A DNA stretch of 15,660 bases from Flavobacteriales bacterium. Its GTDB lineage: Bacteria > Bacteroidota > Bacteroidia > Flavobacteriales > Flavobacteriaceae. The translations under genes were made by a program, and so were the position numbers. The notes beneath the pieces were generated by a model. That model was not told where the DNA came from and did not search any database. It was given only the letters and a program-made list of their open reading frames with translations. Shown one piece after another: positions 8,797 to 14,310 of the stretch. The DNA is taken from positions 1 through 15,660 of the forward strand of contig JALVDN010000054.1 of assembly GCA_027008965.1 (NCBI GenBank). The letters are read 5' to 3'. Numbering within the stretch: the first letter of the stretch is position 1; each line of letters begins with the position of its first letter.

Positions 8797-9027
8797 AAAA
8801 AGTGCGAAACATTTCGAAACGTCCCATATAGCGTAATTTGCCGTATTTTTACCGTAACAAAAGGTGCCGGATAGCGCACTTTTAGCGTAACAAAGCTCCC
8901 CCATAGCGTATTTTACCGCTCTTTTAGTGTTTATTGGCCTTTTAGCGCCTTTTAAACGCCCTTGAAAAACCTCCTAAACACCCCTTTTGCGCACCAAACC
9001 GCAAATAGGCCTATTTAACATAATATT
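8797..9027. other. Helically phased A/T tracts (predicted curved DNA)
   Basis: Short A/T tracts recur with near-helical spacing. Their centres lie near 8799, 8808, 8818, 8828, 8837, 8848, 8860, 8872, 8882, 8892, 8904, 8912, 8923, 8932, 8942, 8953, 8967, 8976, 8986, 8997, 9005, 9015 and 9024, averaging slightly over 10 bp. Between them, related GC cores recur (GCGTAA, CCGTAA, GCGCAC, GCGTAT at 8831, 8841, 8852, 8874, 8885, 8906). Phased A-tracts bend DNA in one plane. Here that could help assemble the transposition complex or bind a phage or host architectural protein. The centres were read by eye. Confidence 0.6.
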
Positions 9028-9031
9028 GGAA

Positions 9032-9078
9032 TGGGTGGACAAAAAAACACCTATTGGGTGGACAAATGGGTGGACAAA
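9032..9078. repeat. Three direct copies of TGGGTGGACAAA
   Basis: Perfect 12-base copies lie at 9032-9043, 9055-9066 and 9067-9078. The last two are in tandem and the first is 23 bases upstream. They sit immediately after the phased A/T tracts and before an AT-rich stretch. Repeated short sites near a transposable-phage end are expected for transposase binding, and iteron-like arrays are expected for replication or regulator proteins. The sequence alone does not decide between these. Confidence 0.8.
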
Positions 9079-9330
9079 ACGGAATGAAGTATTTTAACAT
9101 TTTTTAATAAAAATAGTAATTCAACCCGCCGATGGTGGCATCCGGGCCGGTTATGCGCCAAAAAGAGCCGAAAGGCCGGTTTTGGATGTTAGCTATAAGA
9201 AAAATTTATAATACGTCCGGTTTCGAGCGGAGGGTTGATAGTATTAAATGAACTTATAAGTTAAGCGGTGGAGGGGTATATTATATATATAATGTATAAC
9301 CTATTAATATATAACCTGTGGATGTATTGG

Positions 9331-9753
9331 TTAAAGTTTGATGTCTTTGTTGAAACGTTTATGAAGTTGCAACATTACGAACACGAAAAATATGAGTGAA
9401 ATAATAAAGAACACCAAGCCAAGCCAGATAAAAAATGTAGCATTATACCATTTGGCTATTTGAATAGTAAAACTAATAAGAAAAGATACAAAGGAAAAAC
9501 CAATGGCATAACTGATCAACTTGGAAAGCGACTTGTATTTTCTGATTTGAATACGAACCAAATATAGTTCCCTTTCTTCAAAGATGGTTAGCTTCTTTGT
9601 GAGCTTTTGCCTATTCAATAAATGTTTTAGTTTATCCACTTTGTCGGCCATAAATGCATAAACAACAGTGTATAAAGTAGCCGATATGCCAAGGAACGCC
9701 AACGAAACCGACACAATGATATTGAGCATATTTATAAAATCAGCTTTGGCCAT
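9331..9753 (-). CDS. Small membrane protein with three transmembrane segments, prophage passenger
   Basis: I do not recognise the family. The 140-aa protein shows three hydrophobic segments at about 10-34, 79-100 and 106-130. Between the first two is a charged, helical, probably coiled loop (about 36-78, rich in Lys, Arg and Leu). The tail is short and basic (HKRFNKDIKL). There is no cleavable signal peptide. Its ATG lies inside the 3' end of the upstream 315-aa gene (14-base overlap in another frame), so the two are translationally coupled and likely work together. It is the last gene of the repressor operon and so is expected to be expressed in the lysogen. A membrane effector of superinfection exclusion or abortive infection fits the context, but no motif proves it. 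Composition is AT-rich like the neighbour, unlike the phage core. Confidence 0.78.
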   Translation of the reverse strand: MAKADFINMLNIIVSVSLAFLGISATLYTVVYAFMADKVDKLKHLLNRQKLTKKLTIFEERELYLVRIQIRKYKSLSKLISYAIGFSFVSFLISFTIQIAKWYNATFFIWLGLVFFIISLIFFVFVMLQLHKRFNKDIKL

Positions 9754-10687
9754 AGCTGGACGTATAGTTTTTTAAGACCGGTTCCAATTTACTTGCAATA
9801 TAATCAATATTGTAAATATCTTGTGATAGGTCTATTTCTGTTGTAAAGTTAAATATTTCTTCAATAGTTCTATCTTCCAGTGTATCTTCAATTTTGATTT
9901 GTTTTTTTCCGTATTCAACTTTGATTTTACGTTTATCGTATTCATCAAAACCAATATTTTCATCAAGAAACTTTTCCAGCTGTTCGGGTTGTATGTTTTG
10001 CAGTTTGAATTTGCTTACCTTTTTTAAATTACCAAACAAAAAATGTTCTTTTGGAAAATATTGCGTAATGCTTTCATCATCTTCATTGTATTCAAAAGAA
10101 ATATTCAGTATGGGTATAACGCCCATTCGTTTAATTTCGTTGACGATGCTTTTGGGTTTGATATGTTTCGGATAAATATTGAACGTGTTTTTCAAAATCA
10201 GTTTGGTTACCCTTAAAATAAGCTGTGTTTCTTTGTCCGGATCCACATATACTACAATGACCCATTTAAGTTTTTCGTTGTATTCACCATATATGTATGG
10301 ATAGATAAGAAAGAAAAATTTATCGCTGCCCACCTTGTCTTCCGGTGCAAGTGGTTTTTCTTGACCGTCTTTGGTTTTGATGATGCGGTCTGTTTGCCCG
10401 TAGGTATGCGCTTTGGCCTTGACAATGATTGCATAGTCTTCATTGGTTTCACCGGACAGATTTACACGGTGTGTTTCCACTGCAACAATTTCGGTTTCAA
10501 TATTTTTGTTGCGTTTGGCTCTTCGGATGGGTTTAAAATTTTGTACTTTCTTTTCAATGTAGGCAAGCGCTTCTTCCTGTTTATAGCCGAAATTACTATC
10601 AGGAATTTGACTTTGGTTTTCCTTTTCTTTTGTTTCTTCATCGGAAACAAAAAGCGGGATGCTAATAGTTTTTGTTGTGTCACTCAT
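9740..10687 (-). CDS. Uncharacterised soluble protein, prophage passenger operon
   Basis: This 315-aa protein belongs to no family I can name. It has no signal peptide or membrane segment. The first 35 residues are polar and probably disordered. A charged stretch (KPIRRAKRNKNIETEI, about 52-67) leads into a mixed alpha/beta core with hydrophobic strands FFFLIYPYIYG and WVIVVYVDPDKETQLILRV. The C-terminal third is acidic and helical. It starts 24 bases after the repressor stop and overlaps the membrane-protein gene at its end, so the order is repressor, this gene, membrane gene on one transcript. AT-rich codon use sets it apart from the GC-rich transposase genes, pointing to an acquired passenger. 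A cytoplasmic sensor or regulator paired with the membrane protein is the simplest reading, and it is an inference. Confidence 0.8.
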   Translation of the reverse strand: MSDTTKTISIPLFVSDEETKEKENQSQIPDSNFGYKQEEALAYIEKKVQNFKPIRRAKRNKNIETEIVAVETHRVNLSGETNEDYAIIVKAKAHTYGQTDRIIKTKDGQEKPLAPEDKVGSDKFFFLIYPYIYGEYNEKLKWVIVVYVDPDKETQLILRVTKLILKNTFNIYPKHIKPKSIVNEIKRMGVIPILNISFEYNEDDESITQYFPKEHFLFGNLKKVSKFKLQNIQPEQLEKFLDENIGFDEYDKRKIKVEYGKKQIKIEDTLEDRTIEEIFNFTTEIDLSQDIYNIDYIASKLEPVLKNYTSSYGQS

Positions 10688-10711
10688 AGCTATATAGTTT
10701 TTAGATGTTTA

Positions 10712-11419
10712 CTAAACCAACCGGATAAGCCCCACTATCAGAGCCAGCCCGGTGATGTCGGATTTGGGCACTTCGAACGGGTCGTATTCTGGATTATCCG
10801 ACACCATTTTGAGTGTGTCGGGCTTTTGACCCGGTTTGATGCGTTTGATCATCATTCCTTGTTCGCGGGTGGCAATCAGGTGCGGGCGATTCCACTGCAC
10901 AAAAGATTTATCCGAAATGATGCGTGCGGCTATCACATCACCGGGCAAAAAGGTGGGTATCATACTTTCGCCGGCCACTTCTATGAGAAAATCCGGCTTG
11001 GCCAGGCGGAATTTGGGTATTTTGAAATAGGCCTTGATGTCTTTGGGCTCAATAGCAAATTGTTCGTTGCCAAAGCCCGCCGCCGCAGGCCATTCCACCA
11101 GCGGAACCGCATCACCGGTTCCATCCTGTTGCACAGCCGGCACCGGTTCGGGCCTGTCCGGAACAGGGCCACCCCGCAACATCTCACCCTTGCCCGTTAA
11201 CAGCCATTCGGGATTATATTGTTGAAAATTATCAACTATTTTTATTAGCCATTTACTTTGAATGTCAGTTCCTTTATTTAGAGCTCTACTTAAAACACCT
11301 TTGCTTGCACCAATTAAACGCTCTAATTCTGTGATAGTTATATTTTCTCTTTTCGTAAGCTCCTTTATTCTATTTAATAAGGATTTTGTTGGTTGATATT
11401 TTTCATCTAAAATTTGCAT
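10712..11419 (-). CDS. CI/LexA-like prophage repressor (XRE HTH plus S24 peptidase)
   Basis: This 235-aa protein is expected to keep the prophage silent by binding operators at the early promoter. An N-terminal HTH lies at about 15-70 (ITITELERLIGASKGVLSRALNKG), followed by the WLLTGKGEM segment seen in many Bacteroidota phage repressors. A Pro-rich linker precedes the self-cleavage site AAAGFGN (Ala114-Gly115). The S24 peptidase domain follows, with catalytic Ser152 in VAGESMIPTFLPGD and Lys192 in MMIKRIKPG, the usual arrangement for RecA-stimulated cleavage. Induction by DNA damage is therefore likely. It is divergent from the small HTH gene at 11464, with about 44 bases between, and leads an operon with two passenger genes. 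The N-terminal third of the gene is AT-rich and the linker/peptidase part GC-richer, suggesting a domain swap. Confidence 0.92.
   Translation of the reverse strand: MQILDEKYQPTKSLLNRIKELTKRENITITELERLIGASKGVLSRALNKGTDIQSKWLIKIVDNFQQYNPEWLLTGKGEMLRGGPVPDRPEPVPAVQQDGTGDAVPLVEWPAAAGFGNEQFAIEPKDIKAYFKIPKFRLAKPDFLIEVAGESMIPTFLPGDVIAARIISDKSFVQWNRPHLIATREQGMMIKRIKPGQKPDTLKMVSDNPEYDPFEVPKSDITGLALIVGLIRLV
11221..11246. promoter_or_regulatory. Candidate repressor operator inside the repressor gene
   Basis: The 14-mer GTTGAAAATTATCA at 11221-11234 is repeated exactly at the early promoter (11421). Over 26 bases, 22 match. Its core TTGAAAATTATCAA is nearly palindromic, as expected for a dimeric HTH repressor. 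It lies in the coding sequence for residues around 58-66 of the repressor. The distance of exactly 200 bases is close to 19 helical turns, which would suit looping. Confidence 0.5.
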
Positions 11420-11444
11420 AGTTGAAAATTATCATCTATATTTG
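11413..11444 (+). promoter_or_regulatory. Rightward early promoter (TTTG / TAnnTTTG type)
   Basis: TTTG at 11413-11416, 20 bases, then TATATTTG at 11437-11444 match the Bacteroidota -33/-7 consensus. The next ATG in frame with a plausible protein is at 11464, giving a leader of about a dozen bases. The candidate operator covers the -7 box. Confidence 0.6.
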
Positions 11445-11446
11445 TA
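11421..11446. promoter_or_regulatory. Candidate repressor operator at the early promoter
   Basis: This is the second copy of the near-palindromic repeat, overlapping both the repressor start region and the -7 box of the rightward early promoter. Binding here would block the early promoter and, depending on occupancy, the repressor's own promoter. Confidence 0.55.
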
Positions 11447-11452
11447 TTCAAA
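11424..11452 (-). promoter_or_regulatory. Possible leftward repressor promoter
   Basis: On the minus strand, TTTG (11452-11449) is followed after 17 bases by TAATTTTC (11431-11424), one mismatch from TAnnTTTG. Transcription would begin almost at the repressor ATG (11419), giving a near-leaderless message. It overlaps the early promoter and operator. The case rests only on this weak match and the position. Confidence 0.35.
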
Positions 11453-11463
11453 TTACCGATGCT

Positions 11464-11676
11464 ATGAACAAATATATAGAAAAAAAGCCGTTTGATGAGA
11501 AAGATTTACGGCTTTTGCGCGGAAACATCATTCACATAGCCAAGAAAAATCGAGTTTCCCGCGAATATGTTAGCAAGATTGTCAACGGTAAAGTCCCTGT
11601 GCGCACACATAAGGCGAAAGCAATTTACAGAGATGCCAAAAGGTTTTTAAACAACCTAAAAGAATTTGCCGGATGA
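11464..11676 (+). CDS. Small Cro-like HTH regulator, first early gene
   Basis: This 70-aa protein (start MNKYIEKK) contains an HTH-like stretch, DLRLLRGNIIHIAKKNR followed by VSREYVSKIVNGKVPVRTHKA, where the second helix VSREYVSKIVNGK resembles the recognition helix of XRE/Cro regulators. An upstream ATG at 11422 in the same frame would place the promoter and operator inside the coding region, so I prefer 11464. It is the first gene rightward of the control region, facing away from the repressor. That is the usual position of Cro or Ner in temperate and Mu-like phages, so a role in turning off the repressor or early promoter is inferred. Its stop overlaps the next start (ATGA). Confidence 0.75.
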   Translation: MNKYIEKKPFDEKDLRLLRGNIIHIAKKNRVSREYVSKIVNGKVPVRTHKAKAIYRDAKRFLNNLKEFAG

Positions 11677-11927
11677 AAAAGAAAGAACTTATACCCACCG
11701 GTAATGCGGCGGATAATGTGCATATCATTCGCATTCATCCGCGTTTGGTCATTTTGAAAAGCTTGGGCGGTTTTACGGCCGGTATGGAAGACAAAGCCGC
11801 CCGGGTGGACGAGGAACTCAATGAGTTTATGCTCAAACGCCGGCTGATCATTATGCCCGGCCACGACGGACGCCTGCGTTTTGTGTCGGCTGCCGTGCTA
11901 ACAGAGGAAAATCCTTTCAAACAATGA
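11673..11927 (+). CDS. Hypothetical early phage protein, 84 aa
   Basis: I do not recognise this protein. It starts in an ATGA overlap with the previous gene, strong evidence for coupled translation and for being real. The sequence is soluble, with an N-terminal Lys-rich start, a central hydrophobic strand (VHIIRIHPRLVILKSLGG), an acidic helix (DKAARVDEELNEFMLKRR) and a final beta-like part ending ENPFKQ. It ends two bases before the stop of an oppositely oriented gene. An early regulatory or accessory function is possible from position only. Confidence 0.65.
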   Translation: MKKKELIPTGNAADNVHIIRIHPRLVILKSLGGFTAGMEDKAARVDEELNEFMLKRRLIIMPGHDGRLRFVSAAVLTEENPFKQ

Positions 11928-11929
11928 GG

Positions 11930-12346
11930 TCAAGCGCCAAACATAAAGCGCAAGATTTCGGATATTTTGGAAAGCGCATCCAAAATGCCGCCCACCCGTT
12001 CGGGCATGGTTTTTTGGAGTGCCCGCACCTGGTTTTCCAGTTTAGCCAATTCCATTTCCAGGATTTTTTGTTTGGCACGAAACCCGCCGTTGCGGGCCAA
12101 TTGAACCGCCCGCCAAAGCAGGACAAAGTCGTAGTGATACATGGAAATGCCCAGATGACTGATCAGTTGAAGGTCTTCGAACATGCGGAACATGGCATTG
12201 ATCACATCATCGGGCACGTCCGGGAGCACTTGGCGAACCTGCTCACGCTCCACACTGAAAAACTGATCCACAGGATAGTTTTCGACCAACCAAAAAAGGA
12301 GTTTGTCTTGATTTTCGGGACTAAATGCTTGGGTTCGTGTTGTCAT
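11930..12346 (-). CDS. Hypothetical phage protein on the opposite strand, C-terminal coiled coil
   Basis: This 138-aa protein begins at MTTRTQAFSPENQDKLLFW; upstream ATGs in frame would overlap the transposase gene. The N-terminal half looks like a small helical domain (YPVDQFFSVEREQVRQVLP, then DDVINAMFRMFEDLQLISHLG), reminiscent of a winged-helix or DNA-binding fold but without a clear motif. The second half (about 90-138) is a heptad-rich helix (ILEMELAKLENQVRALQKTM). It is real rather than the overlapping plus-strand frame (11924-12400): its composition is protein-like and it has its own -7 box. It faces the early genes head-on and diverges from the transposase gene, an unusual position in a Mu-like early operon. 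Function unknown. Confidence 0.72.
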   Translation of the reverse strand: MTTRTQAFSPENQDKLLFWLVENYPVDQFFSVEREQVRQVLPDVPDDVINAMFRMFEDLQLISHLGISMYHYDFVLLWRAVQLARNGGFRAKQKILEMELAKLENQVRALQKTMPERVGGILDALSKISEILRFMFGA

Positions 12347-12370
12347 GATGATGAGTATTGCGTTGCCAAT

Positions 12371-12378
12371 CAAAGATA
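12371..12378 (-). promoter_or_regulatory. Leftward -7 box for the opposite-strand gene
   Basis: TATCTTTG on the minus strand matches TAnnTTTG exactly and lies 25 bases before the ATG of the 138-aa gene. No convincing -33 element is visible upstream, since that sequence is the start of the transposase gene. Confidence 0.45.
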
Positions 12379-12396
12379 TAAAAAAATAGCCGACGC

Positions 12397-14298
12397 ATGA
12401 CCGCTCCCTATACATATCACAACGGCCAACCGGCCCTGGCCGTCCGCCCGGTGGTGGAGGCAGGCATAGCCAGCTTGGATGCCATTCATAAAATGCGTTA
12501 CCGCAAGGGAGCTAAGTTACTTAGACGTGGCAGTCGCACCAATCCCGCCCTGTTGGATTGGAATAGTTTACCTGATAAATTCCGGGCCAAGGTGGAGGTG
12601 GTGTTCGGGCCGTTTCCGGCTGAACCGCTGTGGCACCTGCAACAGGCCTATGACCTGGCGCCCGGATGCGACCGCCCGCACCCCCAACAGGCGCTTATCC
12701 GCGCCCTGCAAGCGGTGCAGCAACTGCGCAGCGATGGCAAAAGCTGGGATTTCATCCTGCAAGCCCTGCCGGGCCTGCCGGTGGAAGGCCTGCCCCGGAG
12801 CGTGCGCCGGCTCCGCGAACTGCTGCGCCGTTTTGAACAAATGGGTTGCCGGGCCCTGCAATCGGGCAAGCAAGGCAACCAGAACAGGCGCAAAATCACG
12901 CCGGTTACCAGCCGGTTGCTGTTGAACCTGTATGTGATGAACATCAAGCCCAACCCCGACCAACTGCACCGGATGTATGAGGAATTTCGTGCCGGTGCAT
13001 TGGAAGTGGTGGACAGGCAAACGGGCGAGTGGTTTGACCCGTCGTGGCCCGATTTTCCGGCCCTTTCCAAGGTGAGCGTATGGCGCGAGGTGCGCAAACC
13101 GGTATGGGCGCCGGTGATAGCCCGCCTGCGCGACGGTGCCTATACCTACCGCCTGGGTATGCGACCGCATCATCACCGGTCGCGTCCCAAACTGGCATTG
13201 TCCAAGATTACAATGGACGACCGGGATATATCACACACCCTGCTATCCGACGGCACCCGCGTAAAGGCCTACTACGTGTTTGACGAATACAGCCAATGTA
13301 TCATAGCCAAGGCCTATTCCAAAACCAAGGATACGGCCCTGGTGCAAGAAGTGATGCGCGATTTGTGGCGCTTTTTGCGCACCCACAATGTGGGCATACC
13401 GCGCGAGGTGAACCTGGAAAACCACTTGATGCGGCAGTTTGAAGATGCTTTGCACCGGATATTCCCGCTGGTGCATTGGTCGTTGCCGCAAAATCCGCAG
13501 GAAAAATGGGCCGAAACGGGCATACGGCTCAAAAAATACGGCCCCGAAAAGCTCAACCACCCGGGCGTGGGGCGTTTTTATGCCAGCCGGCCCGAAAACC
13601 GTCCCAACCGCACCAAAATACACGACGAGCACAACGATACCTACAAATACCGCACGGCAAGCTACGAGGCCATTGTAGCCGGCGACTTGGCGGATATTGA
13701 AGACTGGAACAACAGCCCGCATCCGCTTTTCAAGGGCAAAACCCGCTGGGAAGTGCTTATGGAAAGCTTGCCTGCCAACCTGCCGGAAATCAACACGCAG
13801 GTCTATGCGCGTGCCTTTGGCCACAGCCGTTCCACATCCATCCGCCGCAACGACTACATCCGGCTGATGAACCAATACTGGTGGATTAGCGGGCCGGAGG
13901 TGCTGGAACGCCTGGCACCCAACAACTACAAGGTGCAGGCCTACTGGCTTGAAGAACCGGACGGACGGGTGGAAGCGGTGTATTTGTATCAGGACGACCG
14001 CTATGTGGACACCGCTGTTCCGGTGCAACGCTACAACACGGCCCGGGCCGAATGGACCGACACCGACCGGGCCAATTATGAACTGCAAGCCAAGCGCGCC
14101 GCCCGTTTTGACAAGTATGTGAAGGATTTGGCGGCAATGTTTGGCCGTATTGAAACCTGGAAAAAACAGGAAAGCAGACTGCCTGAACCGGACATTGTTC
14201 CGCCGGCGGATGAGGATACAGGAAAAAACCAGTCGCCCACGACCGGTTGGGATTTCCAGTCCGAAGACTGGGCCCGCCGTGCCGTGGACGACATCTAA
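12397..14298 (+). CDS. MuA-like DDE transposase
   Basis: This 633-aa protein is close to MuA length (663). It would bind the phage ends and catalyse strand transfer for integration and replicative transposition. The N-terminal part holds basic, helical DNA-binding regions. The RNase H-like core starts with SKITMDDRD, where D274 or D275 is the first acid. The position expected for the second acid reads REVNLENHL, giving E341 instead of Asp. The third acid is in NPQEKWAET (E373, or less likely E369). The segment KKYGPEKLNHPGVGRFYASR and the beta-barrel-like YKVQAYWLEEPDGRVEAVYLY follow, then an acidic tail ending RAVDDI, which could contact the ATPase. It is GC-rich and followed after 12 bases by the ATPase gene. 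It may need its own promoter, as an opposing gene lies upstream; none is obvious. Confidence 0.9.
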   Translation: MTAPYTYHNGQPALAVRPVVEAGIASLDAIHKMRYRKGAKLLRRGSRTNPALLDWNSLPDKFRAKVEVVFGPFPAEPLWHLQQAYDLAPGCDRPHPQQALIRALQAVQQLRSDGKSWDFILQALPGLPVEGLPRSVRRLRELLRRFEQMGCRALQSGKQGNQNRRKITPVTSRLLLNLYVMNIKPNPDQLHRMYEEFRAGALEVVDRQTGEWFDPSWPDFPALSKVSVWREVRKPVWAPVIARLRDGAYTYRLGMRPHHHRSRPKLALSKITMDDRDISHTLLSDGTRVKAYYVFDEYSQCIIAKAYSKTKDTALVQEVMRDLWRFLRTHNVGIPREVNLENHLMRQFEDALHRIFPLVHWSLPQNPQEKWAETGIRLKKYGPEKLNHPGVGRFYASRPENRPNRTKIHDEHNDTYKYRTASYEAIVAGDLADIEDWNNSPHPLFKGKTRWEVLMESLPANLPEINTQVYARAFGHSRSTSIRRNDYIRLMNQYWWISGPEVLERLAPNNYKVQAYWLEEPDGRVEAVYLYQDDRYVDTAVPVQRYNTARAEWTDTDRANYELQAKRAARFDKYVKDLAAMFGRIETWKKQESRLPEPDIVPPADEDTGKNQSPTTGWDFQSEDWARRAVDDI

Positions 14299-14310
14299 AT
14301 AAGTATCATT

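Larger units (their letters stand above)
8461..9330. other. 870-base stretch without credible genes: porU leader, REP-like element, prophage left end
   Basis: This interval holds, in order, four things. First is the AT-rich porU upstream region, where I find no exact TAnnTTTG box facing porU. Second is a hairpin-rich REP-like element (about 8555-8715). Third is a long run of helically phased A/T tracts (8797-9027) followed by a triple 12-mer repeat (9032-9078). Last is an AT-rich segment up to the 140-aa passenger gene. That segment (9080-9330) holds two copies of GGCCGGTT (9145 and 9173) and two of TATAACCT (9295 and 9310), of unknown meaning. The only long open frame (minus strand, 8515-8904) crosses these repeats and looks like no protein. 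Confidence 0.7.

Noticed and set aside
8515..8904. 129-aa open frame on the minus strand
   Set aside because: It spans the REP-like hairpins and phased A/T tracts, has low-complexity, non-protein-like composition, no family resemblance and no promoter box; it is chance.
9032..9078. CRISPR array
   Set aside because: The repeats are only 12 bases, two are in direct tandem with no spacer, and no cas genes are near.
10361..11200. 279-aa plus-strand frame across the passenger gene and repressor
   Set aside because: It runs antisense through two better-supported genes and crosses their boundary; no domain is visible.
11924..12400. 158-aa plus-strand frame
   Set aside because: Its translation is rich in His, Phe and Cys in the manner of an antisense shadow; the minus-strand frame has normal composition, a coiled coil and a promoter box.
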